Assembly: GCF_003054055.1 (NCBI RefSeq)
Contig: NZ_QBKI01000003.1
Span: 1-64,000, forward strand
Direction: 5' to 3'
Source: Pontibacter mucosus
Lineage (GTDB): Bacteria; Bacteroidota; Bacteroidia; Cytophagales; Hymenobacteraceae
Length of the DNA stretch: 64,000 nt
Below the pieces are notes generated by a model that saw only the letters and a program-made list of their open reading frames with translations, did no database searches and was not told where the DNA came from. How positions within the stretch are numbered: position 1 is the stretch's first letter; each line of letters begins with the position of its first letter. Both the position numbers and the translations under genes were made by a program. Shown in pieces: positions 36,401 through 45,389 of this stretch.

Positions 36401-36499
36401 TCAGATATTTTGGTGCAATTGGCCTCTAAATTAAATAACTGCAGTATAGTTATACTTTTGTTGTAACAGCTTATATTTGAGGCGCTTTTATTTGTGCCT

Positions 36500-37831
36500 A
36501 TGAGGCTATACTTCTACCAAGCTGCTCCTGAAGCGTACCGGGCTGGGTTCCGGCAGTACTATTCTCCCTTCAATGTGAAGTCTCTGCACTTGCTCTCCAG
36601 AATATGGCTTCTGATAGCCGTGCTGGTGCTGGTCAGTGACGTCCTCTTCAACTACGCCGCTTATTTTAAGGGCGCTGCCTTGTACAGGGTGGCTTACTAT
36701 AGCTATGCGGGGGCAGGGCTGGCGGTGTTCCTGGCGTCCTGGTGGCTCCGGAAGAAGCGGGTAGGAGAGGAGCAACAGCACGCATACCGTTTCCTCTGCC
36801 TGGGCTACGCTTTTGTGTTCGCCATCACCTGCCTGCTCATGTCGGTGGCCGTGCAAGGCAACCCCATGAATAACATGACCATGTACCTGCTGGGCCTGGC
36901 ATTGGTAGCTACCCTTTTTGTTTTTGAACTGAAGGAGTTGCTACTGTTAGCCATATTGGTAGAGGCTACCTTTGCGCTAGGGGTAACATTTCTTGACCTG
37001 CCCACTGACCGTCTTATCATGAACCAGACAGGCTCCGTCTTCCTGGTGCTCTTCTTCTTTCTGATCAGCAGGCTGAACTATAGTTTCAGGCTCAATCACT
37101 TCATCCAGCTGCAGCAGATTGAGCAAAAGAACGCGGAACTGCAGAAGCTGAGTAAAGCGAAGACCAACATACTCGGCATCGTAGCGCACGACTTAAGGGG
37201 GCCTTACGCGAACATAGAAATGATGGCCAAGATGCTGCAGAGCAAGAGCATGCCCGCCGAACAGCAGCAGCGCTTCTATGAGATGATCCTGAAGAGTTGC
37301 CAGAGCGCCAAAAGCATCATCACCGAGTTGCTGGATATGGCCAGGCTGGAGCAGGAGGAAGCATGCGTGCTGGAGCCAACTGACCTGAGCAGCCTTTTGC
37401 TGGACATTGAAAAGGAATGGAGCTTAAAACTGAAGGAAACCCGGCACTTCCTTGTCCAGCAAACCGACGAGAGTATCATAGCCGAAATAGATCCTGAGAA
37501 GTTCAGGCGGATTCTGGATAACCTGATCTCCAATGCGGTGAAGTTCACCCAGGAGAAGGGAAGTATAAAACTTCACTTGTCGAAGCAGGACAAGAAGGTG
37601 CTGTTGAATGTTTCGGACGATGGCATCGGCATCCCGGAGGACATCAAACCCTACTTGTTCGAGCCTTTCTCCAAGGCGGGCCGCAAGGGGGTACGGGGAG
37701 AGCAGTCTGTCGGGCTTGGCCTAAGCATCACACGCAAGCTTGTGGAACTGCAGCAAGGTATTATCGAGGTGGAAAGCCAGGCGGAGCGAGGCACCACCTT
37801 CCGGATAACGTTGCCAACTGCCCTGGGATAG
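36500..37831 (+). CDS. membrane sensor histidine kinase
   Basis: A kinase of 443 residues from ATG 36500 (MRLYFYQ); a GTG six bases earlier is possible but unnecessary. Six hydrophobic segments span about residues 35-195. They are followed by a coiled coil, the HisKA H-box IVAHDLRGPYANIEMM (phosphohistidine near 232) and the HATPase domain with N box NLISNAVKFTQ, DDGIGIPED and SVGLGLSITRKL. There is no separate periplasmic sensor domain, so the signal is sensed in or through the membrane. No response regulator is adjacent. A TACTTTTG -7 element lies at 36453-36460. Confidence 0.92.
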   Translation: MRLYFYQAAPEAYRAGFRQYYSPFNVKSLHLLSRIWLLIAVLVLVSDVLFNYAAYFKGAALYRVAYYSYAGAGLAVFLASWWLRKKRVGEEQQHAYRFLCLGYAFVFAITCLLMSVAVQGNPMNNMTMYLLGLALVATLFVFELKELLLLAILVEATFALGVTFLDLPTDRLIMNQTGSVFLVLFFFLISRLNYSFRLNHFIQLQQIEQKNAELQKLSKAKTNILGIVAHDLRGPYANIEMMAKMLQSKSMPAEQQQRFYEMILKSCQSAKSIITELLDMARLEQEEACVLEPTDLSSLLLDIEKEWSLKLKETRHFLVQQTDESIIAEIDPEKFRRILDNLISNAVKFTQEKGSIKLHLSKQDKKVLLNVSDDGIGIPEDIKPYLFEPFSKAGRKGVRGEQSVGLGLSITRKLVELQQGIIEVESQAERGTTFRITLPTALG

Positions 37832-38878
37832 CTACCTGCTGCGCCTCACCTGAATAAACACCGGGAAGTGGTCTGAGTAGCCGCCCCTGTACACTGTGCC
37901 GCTGTAGGTGCCTTTGGGAGATTCTCTATACCTGCCCAAGGTATACTTTATGGCAACCGGGTTATAGATCTTGGCGGAGCCTCTGACGTACTCCAAGCCC
38001 TCTTTGGGGCCTATCATGGATTTGGAGACCATGATCTGGTCCAGCATCTGGAAATCGCCCTGGTAGGCATAGCTGCCCCTGCCGTTCACAAACAAGAGGT
38101 AGTGGGTGTTGAACAACTCTGTGGGGTAGGCCGGGTCAGGGCGGCCGGTGGCGTTCAGCGTTTTTTCCAGTACGCTGGCGTTAGGCTCCACATCAAAATC
38201 GCCCATAACAATGATTTTCGCGTTGGGGTCGGCTTTCTGCTGTTTATCGATCTCCTGCCTGAGCGTGGCGGCAGCAGCCTGAAGGCGCTGATCATCCCGC
38301 TTGCTGGATCGTGCGCGGCCACGGGCTGGCCAGTGATTCACATAGATCGTTACCAGCTCTCCCTGCAACTCGCCCTTCACCTGCAGGATGTCCCTGGAAG
38401 TATAGCCGGATTCCCGGAAATTGATTTTGATGAACTCAACCGAAACAGGCTTGAAAGCTCTGGGTTTGTAGAGGAGCGCCAGGTCCAGGCCCTGCTCATC
38501 GTTCATTTCCTGGTGGATGACACTGTACCCGCTACGTCGCAGGGGAGAGGTGTTAAGCAAGTCATCCACTACCTGTCGGTTCTCCACCTCGCTCAGCCCG
38601 ATAATGTCTGGCCCGTTTTTGCCGCCGATACCGGCTATCACGGTGGCTATGTTCTGCAGTTTTAACTTATAGCGTTCCTCGGTCCACTCCATTTCGCCAT
38701 CCGGCGTAAACGGGTCGTCGTCTGTTTCGGGGTCGTCTTTTGTATCGAAAAGTTTCTCGGTGTTATAAAAGGCAATCGTCTGAAGTTTCCCGCGCTTGGA
38801 GGCGATAGGAATGCTGGAGCAACCGGCCAGGGTGAGGACGGTAAAAAGGAGCAATATGGTTTTAAATCCGTGGTGCAT
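37832..38878 (-). CDS. endonuclease/exonuclease/phosphatase family lipoprotein
   Basis: A lipoprotein of 348 residues from ATG 38878 (MHHGFKTILL, lipobox LAGCS); the longer frame from 38899 adds nothing useful. The DNase I-like fold is marked by FYNTEKLFD, IIGLSEVENRQV (catalytic Glu), YVNHWPARGR, VMGDFDVEPN and the terminal YSDHFPVF. The fold covers secreted nucleases and phosphodiesterases, for example acting on nucleic acid, inositol phosphates or sphingolipid; the substrate is unknown. Its stop codon is immediately next to the stop of the convergent kinase gene. Confidence 0.88.
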   Translation of the reverse strand: MHHGFKTILLLFTVLTLAGCSSIPIASKRGKLQTIAFYNTEKLFDTKDDPETDDDPFTPDGEMEWTEERYKLKLQNIATVIAGIGGKNGPDIIGLSEVENRQVVDDLLNTSPLRRSGYSVIHQEMNDEQGLDLALLYKPRAFKPVSVEFIKINFRESGYTSRDILQVKGELQGELVTIYVNHWPARGRARSSKRDDQRLQAAAATLRQEIDKQQKADPNAKIIVMGDFDVEPNASVLEKTLNATGRPDPAYPTELFNTHYLLFVNGRGSYAYQGDFQMLDQIMVSKSMIGPKEGLEYVRGSAKIYNPVAIKYTLGRYRESPKGTYSGTVYRGGYSDHFPVFIQVRRSR

Positions 38879-38890
38879 CGTGTAACTTTG
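38860..38890 (+). promoter_or_regulatory. probable gldC promoter
   Basis: TTTT (38860-38863), 19 bases, TAACTTTG (38883-38890). The -7 element is exact, the -33 differs by one base. It lies over the start of the divergent lipoprotein gene, so the two genes may affect each other. Confidence 0.45.
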
Positions 38891-38952
38891 TGCTATCATT
38901 AATTATTAGCATATTACGAGAACACTATACTAGAAAGTTTAAATTTGAGCTT

Positions 38953-39306
38953 ATGAAGAAGTCTGAAATATACTTTAGCATTGCCCTTGACGATAATCAC
39001 ATCCCGGAGGCCATTAGCTGGCGCGCTACGGATGCAGGGGAGAAGATACATTTTGCCAAAGCCATCAACATCTCCCTTTGGGACAGAGACGAGGCGGGCA
39101 CCATGAAAATTGACCTCTGGACCAAAGACATGCCAGTGGATGAGATGAAGTATTTCTACATCGATACTATGGGAGCCATGGCACAAAGTATAGCCACTGC
39201 CACCAGCGACCAGGTAATGGCCGAGAAGATACGCACGCTTTGCCAGGAGCTGATGGAGCACGTGGAGCAAGACCGCCTGAAAAACGACCCGAACGCTGGC
39301 AAGTAA
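38953..39306 (+). CDS. gldC: gliding motility protein GldC
   Basis: A 117-residue soluble protein. ATG 38953 gives the family start MKKSEIYFSIALDDNHIPEAI; an upstream in-frame ATG adds a 21-residue extension not seen in the family. Conserved: IHFAKAINISLWD, MKIDLWTKDMPVDEMK, LCQELMEHVEQD. GldC promotes efficient gliding in Flavobacterium, where it acts with GldB; gldB is not adjacent here, which differs from the usual gldBC pair. A strong terminator follows. Confidence 0.93.
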   Translation: MKKSEIYFSIALDDNHIPEAISWRATDAGEKIHFAKAINISLWDRDEAGTMKIDLWTKDMPVDEMKYFYIDTMGAMAQSIATATSDQVMAEKIRTLCQELMEHVEQDRLKNDPNAGK

Positions 39307-39324
39307 GCCACTTATTAAAAGTAT

Positions 39325-39369
39325 AAAATCAGCGAAGCCGCCCAAATGATGGGCGGCTTCGCTGATTTT
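39325..39369 (+). terminator. terminator of gldC
   Basis: A perfect 20-base stem (39325-39344 with 39350-39369) and a five-base loop, A-rich before and T-rich after; it may also act on the convergent gene. Confidence 0.9.
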
Positions 39370-39410
39370 ATGTTATATGTTCCTATTTATACTTTGTCGC
39401 TGGCAGTTGC

Positions 39411-39872
39411 TTAGTTTACGCCGGCTTGGGCGTTAGTGCCAGCAGGCTCAACTACGGCTATACTTCCATCTTCCTGGTAGTTCAGGCTAGCCATAAACTT
39501 CTGGTCTTCTTCGCGATATACCTTTCTATCGCCGAAGTAATGGTTATACTGCTCTGTGCTCAGTACATTCTCAAGTGCCAAATCACGGTCAGCATAAACG
39601 CTCTGGCACAGGGCCTCTATTTCCTGCTTGTTACCGGCATGCTGCTGCTCAATGGCAGAAACTTGCTCGGCTACCTGCATGTTTAATTCTCTTACTTTCT
39701 TTGACTGGTAATTATTTAAACGCAGGTCTTTAATCATCTGATCAGACAAGTGCTGGGCTCTGGCGGCAACAACAGCTTTGGAAACCTTCTCTTTCGAAGT
39801 TTTTTCTCCCGTCGCTTTTGAAGCAAACACACAGCCAAACATCATGCACATCATTACCAATACCTTTTTCAT
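39411..39872 (-). CDS. small exported helical protein, Spy/CpxP-like
   Basis: A 153-residue protein with an N-terminal signal peptide (about 1-20, no lipobox-perfect site although GCVFAS is close). The mature part is basic then helical, with MIKDLRLNNYQSKKVRELNM and LENVLSTEQYNHYFG, the LxxxQ..K and LTPEQ-like pattern of periplasmic Spy/CpxP/heavy-metal-resistance proteins. A chaperone or envelope-stress role is an inference. It is monocistronic. Confidence 0.65.
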   Translation of the reverse strand: MKKVLVMMCMMFGCVFASKATGEKTSKEKVSKAVVAARAQHLSDQMIKDLRLNNYQSKKVRELNMQVAEQVSAIEQQHAGNKQEIEALCQSVYADRDLALENVLSTEQYNHYFGDRKVYREEDQKFMASLNYQEDGSIAVVEPAGTNAQAGVN

Positions 39873-39991
39873 AATCTTATTCTTTTACTTGTACCTTCTC
39901 TCTTCTTATACTTTTAAAACGGCTCCAAGGGTATAAAAATTCCGCTTATTGCCTGTTTATTTTATGGTTTATAAGGTGCATATATCATGCC

Positions 39992-40025
39992 AAAAGCCCG
40001 CTTAAGCTAACTTAAACGGGCTTTT
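39992..40025 (-). terminator. terminator of dcd
   Basis: Stem AAAAGCCCG-TTAAG with CTTAA-CGGGCTTTT (one mismatch), four-base loop; on the minus strand it follows the dcd stop by 25 bases. Confidence 0.75.
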
Positions 40026-40049
40026 GTTGCTGTATATCAAAAAGTTATA

Positions 40050-40586
40050 CTACCACTCGTTCATCCACATCATCGACTCCACAGGGGTGATGGTGCGGTG
40101 ATTATACTTGGCGTTTTGCTTCTTGTTGTAGTAGTTCTCTATACCTCCTTTTACCTCGAAGTAGATAAGCTGGCCAATGGGCATGCCGTAGTAGATGCGC
40201 ACTTTCTGAGAAACGGAGATCTCCAGCGTCCAGGTGTTGCAAAAGCCAACGTCGCCCTTACCGGCCGTGGCGTGAATGTCGATGCCCAGGCGGCCCACAC
40301 TTGATTTGCCCTCCAGGAACGGCACGTGCGCATGCGTTTCGGTGTACTCCAGCGTTACGCCCAGGTATAATCTGCCGGGCTCCAGCACGTAGCCTTCCTC
40401 CGGAATCTCAAAAACCTCTATCTGGTTGTGTTTGCGCGCGTCCAGTACTTCGTCTACGTAGCAGGCCAGGTAACGGCCCAGGTGCACGTCGTAAGAGTTG
40501 GTGCCGAGGCAGGAGCGGTCAAAAGGCTCTACCAGGATGGTGCCCTTCTCCATTTCCTCCAGTATCTGCTTGTCTGATAAAATCAT
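40050..40586 (-). CDS. dcd: dCTP deaminase
   Basis: A 178-residue enzyme that deaminates dCTP to dUTP, the route to dTTP. Family motifs: MILSDKQILEEME start, RSCLGTNSYDVHLG (about 24-37), LEGKSSVGRLGIDIHATAG (about 90-108) with catalytic Glu/Ser/Arg residues, and WTLEISV. The length is typical. Lies downstream of nothing obvious; terminators flank it on both sides. Confidence 0.95.
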   Translation of the reverse strand: MILSDKQILEEMEKGTILVEPFDRSCLGTNSYDVHLGRYLACYVDEVLDARKHNQIEVFEIPEEGYVLEPGRLYLGVTLEYTETHAHVPFLEGKSSVGRLGIDIHATAGKGDVGFCNTWTLEISVSQKVRIYYGMPIGQLIYFEVKGGIENYYNKKQNAKYNHRTITPVESMMWMNEW

Positions 40587-40662
40587 GTTGGTGGGTATTT
40601 TAGGAATGTAAAAGTAAGGAGAACCGCTGATTAAATCACAGGTAAATTAAAGATAACAAAAA

Positions 40663-40716
40663 ATGCGCTGATTTTATACTTCTACCGCACCCGGCAAAAG
40701 TATAAAATCAGCGCAT
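40663..40716 (-). terminator. terminator of hemL with AAGTATA-bearing stem
   Basis: A perfect 19-base stem (40663-40681 with 40698-40716) around a 16-base loop, just beyond the hemL stop. The loop-proximal end of the stem is TATACTT/AAGTATA, so the heptamer again appears as an inverted pair. Confidence 0.85.
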
Positions 40717-40731
40717 CTTACGTAGGATTTG

Positions 40732-42030
40732 TTACCCGTTCAGGGCTTCCTGTAGCGCCTGGAAGTTAGCTTTCACATACTGCTCGGCCAGCTCGTCGGT
40801 GATGGCTGTGGACACGAACAGCGCCTCGTATTGTGACGGTGCCAGGTACACGCCTCGCTGCAGCATGCCGTTAAAGTAGCGGCCAAACAAAGCCGTATCC
40901 GAGGTTTTGGCAGACTCAAAATCATACACCGGCTTATCGGTAAAGAAGATGCTGAACATGGAGCCCACACGGTTGATGGTGTAGTTGACGCCTAGCTTCT
41001 GCATGTTCTGCTGCATGCCCGCCACCATTTTACCGGTCACTTGCTCCAGTTGCGTGTATACTTCCGGGTGCTCTTTCAGGTAGGTAAGCATAGCCATACC
41101 CGCTGCCATCGCAATCGGGTTACCGGACAGGGTGCCTGCCTGGTAAACCGGCCCGGCCGGTGCCACATAATCCATGATTTCCTGCCTTCCGCCGTATGCG
41201 CCCACTGGCATACCACCCCCGATGATCTTGCCCATCGTGCTCAGGTCTGGCGTCACACCAAACAGCTGCTGGGCGCCACCGGCTGCCAGGCGGAAACCGG
41301 TCATTACTTCGTCAAATATCAGCACAATGCCCTCTTTGTCGCAAAGGGTACGCAGGCCCTGCAGGAAGCCTTCAGCAGGGGGCACCAGGCCCATGTTACC
41401 GGCCACCGGCTCCAGGATGATAGCGGCTACCTGGCCTTTGTTGGCGTCCACGAGAGTTTGTACAGCCTCCAGGTTGTTGAAAGGGGCCGTCAGGGTATCG
41501 TTGGCAGTGCCTTTGGTTACGCCGGGACTATCGGGCACGCCCAGCGTAATGGCACCGCTGCCCGCAGCAATCAGGAAAGAGTCGCCGTGGCCGTGGTAGC
41601 AGCCCTCAAACTTGATGATCTTGTCGCGCCCCGTAAAGCCGCGCGCCACGCGGATGGCCGACATGGTAGCCTCCGTGCCCGAGTTCACCATGCGCACCTT
41701 TTCTATGCTTGGCATCATGCTCACGATGAGCTCGGCAATCTCCACCTCCTTGCGGGTAGGGGCGCCAAAGGAAAGCGAATTTGGGATTGCCTGCATCACC
41801 GCCTCGTTCACCACTTCTGCCGCATGGCCCAGAATCATTGGGCCCCAGGAGTTTATCAGGTCGATGTAGCGGTTGCCGTCCTCGTCGTACATGTAAGGGC
41901 CCTTGGCCGAGACCATAAAGCGTGGGTTGCCACCCACGGCCCTGAAAGCACGGACAGGGGAGTTAACGCCGCCCGGTATACTCTTTTGCGCACGAAGGAA
42001 AAGCTCGTTGCTTATAGGTGCTTGTACCAT
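40732..42030 (-). CDS. hemL: glutamate-1-semialdehyde 2,1-aminomutase
   Basis: A 432-residue PLP enzyme that makes 5-aminolevulinate, the C5-pathway precursor of heme. Motifs: [16 protein letters not shown] (about 19-34), [34 protein letters not shown], and the PLP lysine in [17 protein letters not shown] (about 265). The length is standard. Heme supply also matters for the biliverdin-dependent phytochrome elsewhere in the window, but the genes are not linked. No other hem gene is adjacent. Confidence 0.96.
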   Translation of the reverse strand: MVQAPISNELFLRAQKSIPGGVNSPVRAFRAVGGNPRFMVSAKGPYMYDEDGNRYIDLINSWGPMILGHAAEVVNEAVMQAIPNSLSFGAPTRKEVEIAELIVSMMPSIEKVRMVNSGTEATMSAIRVARGFTGRDKIIKFEGCYHGHGDSFLIAAGSGAITLGVPDSPGVTKGTANDTLTAPFNNLEAVQTLVDANKGQVAAIILEPVAGNMGLVPPAEGFLQGLRTLCDKEGIVLIFDEVMTGFRLAAGGAQQLFGVTPDLSTMGKIIGGGMPVGAYGGRQEIMDYVAPAGPVYQAGTLSGNPIAMAAGMAMLTYLKEHPEVYTQLEQVTGKMVAGMQQNMQKLGVNYTINRVGSMFSIFFTDKPVYDFESAKTSDTALFGRYFNGMLQRGVYLAPSQYEALFVSTAITDELAEQYVKANFQALQEALNG

Positions 42031-42059
42031 TAGTCTAATATTTTAAATGTTGATCTTGC

Positions 42060-43781
42060 TTAAAGAACCGGGTTTACCACCGTTAGTTCGAGGTTTTCGA
42101 GCTTCAGGATAGGCACATACTGGTTATCCGGCTGTACCTGCCCGCGCTGGCTCTGGTCGGTGTAGCCCACGCCGCTGTAGAACACGCCGGGCTTCAGGCC
42201 GCTTGTAGCTAGCTGCCCGTTAAACTGCGGTCCGTACTGGTGCAGGAGCTGCCCGAAGTAAAAGAGCATCTCGTAGCCCGCGTACGCGTATGGCGATGGG
42301 GGCAAGTTATACTTGCGGCTATACTTTTCAAGGAAGCTCTTGTTCAGGGAGTTTTGTTTGTTTACATATTTCGGGCTGATGAAGTATACCTGCAGGTAAT
42401 CGAGCTGCTGCAGGGTGATTTGGTTAATATCCAACCAACTGTCGTAGGTGATCAGCGGCAGCTCAGGGGCCTTGCTTTGCAGGAGGCTGGTGGCGTTCAT
42501 GGCCGCCGTCATTTTGCCGGAGAAAACTGCCATGTGGCCCACGCCCTGCAGGCTCAGCGAGCGGAACGCGGTAGCCGTAGCCGCTGCCTCCGCCGGGTTG
42601 ATGCGCTTGAATACTGTTACTTTACCACCCAGTTTCTGGAACTGCCGGCGATAGTTGTTGGCGTAGGTGGTGTCGTCTTTCGTGTTCTCGTAAAGTATAA
42701 CCGCTGTTTTCGGAGAGAAATTTTGGTAGGCATACGTAGCTGCCTGACGGGCCTGCGTAGCCACCGACGACTCAAACAAGAATACATTGCTGTTCCCGGC
42801 AGCCATCTCCAGGTCCTGTGTAAGCGGGTTGATGACGTTGATGTTATGTTGCGCCCCGAAACGCGCCGCCACCCTGGCTGTTGTCTTATAAACCGGACCG
42901 ATGATCAGGTCCATACTTTTCATCTCGGGTGTGTCCAGTACGCGTTTTACCGTAGCGGTGTCGGCGCCGGCATCATACGTATAAAGGTTGATGTGTATAC
43001 CCATCTGCTGCAGCGAATCCTGCGCCATCTGCATGCCGGCGTACATATCGGTGATAAACTGGCTTTTGCGGGCCGTGGTGGCGTAATCTTGCTTCAGCTG
43101 GAAGGGAAGGAGCACCGCCACATCCAGACCCTGACTCTTCATCGCATCTTTGCTCAGGTAGCGTTTGGGGTCGAGTTTAAACTCCTGCACCAGGCTTTCC
43201 AGCATCCGGCGGTCCTCGGGCTTGTACCAGCCGCCCACCAGTTTATCGGCGAAAGTCTGGGCCACCACTCTGTCAGAGCCGAAGCGGCGCATGAGTTGCT
43301 CATACTTTGGGCGGTCGTTCAGGCGGTTGAGGTAGTAGCGCTTTAATCCTTCCGCATCCTTAGCTAAGGGCGTCCCCTGTAGCTCCTGGAGTTTGCTTAG
43401 CGCGCGCTCGTAATCGTTCTGCTCGAACAGCACGTTAGCCAGCAGGTAGTCAGCATCGGCCATGCCGCCCCAGTTAGGGTGCTGGTTCTGCAATTGTAGC
43501 AGCATCTGGTACGCCTCATCAGCCTTTCCCGACTTGAGTGCAGCCAGCGCATATAAATAAGAAGCCTCCGCAGCATAACTGCCGTTTTGAGATGCAAGGG
43601 GCTTTAGCTCAGCCATGGCCTGGTCGTAGCGCTGTTGCTGCAGCAGTACTTTGCCGTTGCCATAGGTAGTGGCCGGGTCCTGGGTCTGGGCCAGCGTCGG
43701 AAGGCTCAGGGCACTCAGCAGCGCGAGGCCTGCCATCTTCTTACAGAAGCTTTTATTCATACTTTGGGTTGATTTGAACAT
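42060..43781 (-). CDS. TPR protein fused to type 1 periplasmic binding domain (LppC/LpoA-like architecture)
   Basis: An exported protein of about 573 residues. Start choice is open: ATG 43781 or 43760 both precede the signal peptide KKMAGLALLSALSLPTLAQ; a more upstream start (43826) adds a long head. The N-terminal half is helical TPR-like (about 35-200). The C-terminal half (about 230-560) is a periplasmic-binding fold beginning LDVAVLLPFQL, with DLIIGPVYKTTARV and GYEMLFYFGQL. The combination resembles LpoA/LppC outer-membrane activators of penicillin-binding proteins, and leucine-type ABC substrate-binding proteins. Role in ligand sensing or wall synthesis is inferred. Confidence 0.75.
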   Translation of the reverse strand: MFKSTQSMNKSFCKKMAGLALLSALSLPTLAQTQDPATTYGNGKVLLQQQRYDQAMAELKPLASQNGSYAAEASYLYALAALKSGKADEAYQMLLQLQNQHPNWGGMADADYLLANVLFEQNDYERALSKLQELQGTPLAKDAEGLKRYYLNRLNDRPKYEQLMRRFGSDRVVAQTFADKLVGGWYKPEDRRMLESLVQEFKLDPKRYLSKDAMKSQGLDVAVLLPFQLKQDYATTARKSQFITDMYAGMQMAQDSLQQMGIHINLYTYDAGADTATVKRVLDTPEMKSMDLIIGPVYKTTARVAARFGAQHNINVINPLTQDLEMAAGNSNVFLFESSVATQARQAATYAYQNFSPKTAVILYENTKDDTTYANNYRRQFQKLGGKVTVFKRINPAEAAATATAFRSLSLQGVGHMAVFSGKMTAAMNATSLLQSKAPELPLITYDSWLDINQITLQQLDYLQVYFISPKYVNKQNSLNKSFLEKYSRKYNLPPSPYAYAGYEMLFYFGQLLHQYGPQFNGQLATSGLKPGVFYSGVGYTDQSQRGQVQPDNQYVPILKLENLELTVVNPVL

Positions 43782-43783
43782 GC

Positions 43784-43852
43784 GAATGAGTGATTGAGTG
43801 AACAAAGTTGGATACTTCTTATTCACTCAATCACTCATTCAAAATTCATTCC
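43784..43852. repeat. ATTCACTCAATC word-repeat spacer
   Basis: Degenerate repeats of (T)TCACTCAATCACTCATTC and their complement GAGTGATTGAGTGAA between guaA and the TPR/binding protein gene; the two arms can pair as a hairpin. The same word family occurs near 30870 and 58820. Confidence 0.65.
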
Positions 43853-43859
43853 TTTATAC

Positions 43860-45389
43860 TTATTCCCACTCGATAGTGGCCGGTGGTTTAGAGCTGATAT
43901 CGTAAACAACGCGGTTTACGCCTTTTACTTTGTTAATAATTTCGTTCGATACATCGGCCAGAAACTCATACGGCAAACGGCTCCAATCGGCGGTCATGCC
44001 GTCTACGCTGGTCACGGCGCGCAGGGCCACAACGTTTTCGTACGTACGCTCATCGCCCATCACACCTACCGACTGCACCGGCGTCAGGATTGCGCCTGCC
44101 TGCCATACTTCGTCATAGAGCCCGGACTTTTTCAGGTTGCTGATGAAGATATGGTCTACCTGCTGCAGCACGTGCACTTTCTCTGGCGTGATATCGCCCA
44201 GGATACGAATGGCCAGGCCAGGACCCGGGAACGGATGGCGGCCGATGATGATGTCGTCGATGTGCAGCGCTTTGCCTACCAAACGCACCTCGTCTTTAAA
44301 TAGTGTTTTCAGCGGCTCTACCACTTTCAGTTTCATGAAGTCCGGCAAGCCACCCACGTTGTGGTGCGATTTGATGGTGGCAGAAGGGCCTTTCACGCTT
44401 ACCGACTCGATTACGTCCGGGTAAATGGTGCCCTGGGCCAACCACTTCACGTCCTCAATCTGATGCGCCTCCTCGTCGAACACCTCGATAAACACGCGGC
44501 CGATGGCCTTGCGCTTCTGCTCCGGGTCGGTGAGACCGGCAAGGGCGCTGTAGAACTTATCTTTCGCGTCCACGCCTTTCACGTTCAGGCCCATGTGCTT
44601 GTAAGAGTCCAGTACGGTCTCAAACTCGTCTTTGCGTAGCAGGCCGTTGTCTACAAAGATACAGTATAAATTCTTTCCAATGGCCTGGTGAATCAGCATG
44701 GCCGCCACGCTGGAGTCCACGCCGCCGGAAAGGCCGAGTACCACTTTGTCGTTGCCCAACTGTGCTTTCAGCTCGGCCACGGTGGAGTCTATGAATTGCT
44801 CAGATGTCCAGTCCTGGGCGCAGCCGCAAATGTGCACCACGAAGTTGCGGAGCAGGGCCTTGCCTTCCTCGGAGTGTGTTACCTCCGGGTGAAACTGGAT
44901 ACCGTATGTCTCCTGGTCTTTGAGTTTGTAAGCCGCCACACGTACGCTTTCGGTGCTGGCAATTACCTCAAAATTAGCCGGAATCTCCTTGATTGTATCG
45001 CCGTGCGACATCCACACCACGGAACCCAAGGTGAGTTCTTTCAGCAGGCGGTCGTGGTTGTGCAGCTCGCTCAGGCGGGCGCGGCCATACTCCCGGATGG
45101 TGGAAGGCGTCACCTCGCCGCCGCGCTCGTGCGCGATCAGCTGGGCACCGTAGCAAACGCCCAGTACCGGGAACTTGCCCAGGAATTGATCCAAATTGAT
45201 AGTGGGATGTTCGGCATCGCGTACCGAGCAGGGGCTGCCCGACAGAATTACGCCTTTTACTTCGTCTGTGATCTCCGGAATATGGTTATACGGATGAATC
45301 TCACAGTACACATTAAGCTCGCGAACCCTTCTGGCAATTAGCTGGGTGTATTGCGAACCAAAATCGAGGATGAGAATTTTTTCTGGCAT
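43860..45389 (-). CDS. guaA: GMP synthase (glutamine-hydrolysing)
   Basis: A 509-residue enzyme converting XMP to GMP with glutamine and ATP. ATG 45389 ([14 protein letters not shown]) is preferred over a TTG six bases upstream. Domains: class I amidotransferase with Cys79 in [12 protein letters not shown] and [11 protein letters not shown]-pyrophosphatase with [12 protein letters not shown] (about 226-237); C-terminal dimer domain ending [17 protein letters not shown] -7 element (45393-45400, minus strand) almost touches the start codon, so the mRNA may be leaderless or nearly so. Confidence 0.97.
   Translation of the reverse strand: MPEKILILDFGSQYTQLIARRVRELNVYCEIHPYNHIPEITDEVKGVILSGSPCSVRDAEHPTINLDQFLGKFPVLGVCYGAQLIAHERGGEVTPSTIREYGRARLSELHNHDRLLKELTLGSVVWMSHGDTIKEIPANFEVIASTESVRVAAYKLKDQETYGIQFHPEVTHSEEGKALLRNFVVHICGCAQDWTSEQFIDSTVAELKAQLGNDKVVLGLSGGVDSSVAAMLIHQAIGKNLYCIFVDNGLLRKDEFETVLDSYKHMGLNVKGVDAKDKFYSALAGLTDPEQKRKAIGRVFIEVFDEEAHQIEDVKWLAQGTIYPDVIESVSVKGPSATIKSHHNVGGLPDFMKLKVVEPLKTLFKDEVRLVGKALHIDDIIIGRHPFPGPGLAIRILGDITPEKVHVLQQVDHIFISNLKKSGLYDEVWQAGAILTPVQSVGVMGDERTYENVVALRAVTSVDGMTADWSRLPYEFLADVSNEIINKVKGVNRVVYDISSKPPATIEWE

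Noticed and set aside
41041..42033. Plus-strand frame (330 codons) opposite hemL
   Set aside because: hemL is unmistakable on the other strand; the frame is histidine/arginine-rich, as antisense shadows are.
42240..43346. Plus-strand frame (368 codons) opposite the TPR/binding protein gene
   Set aside because: Shadow of a real gene with a signal peptide and periplasmic-binding fold.
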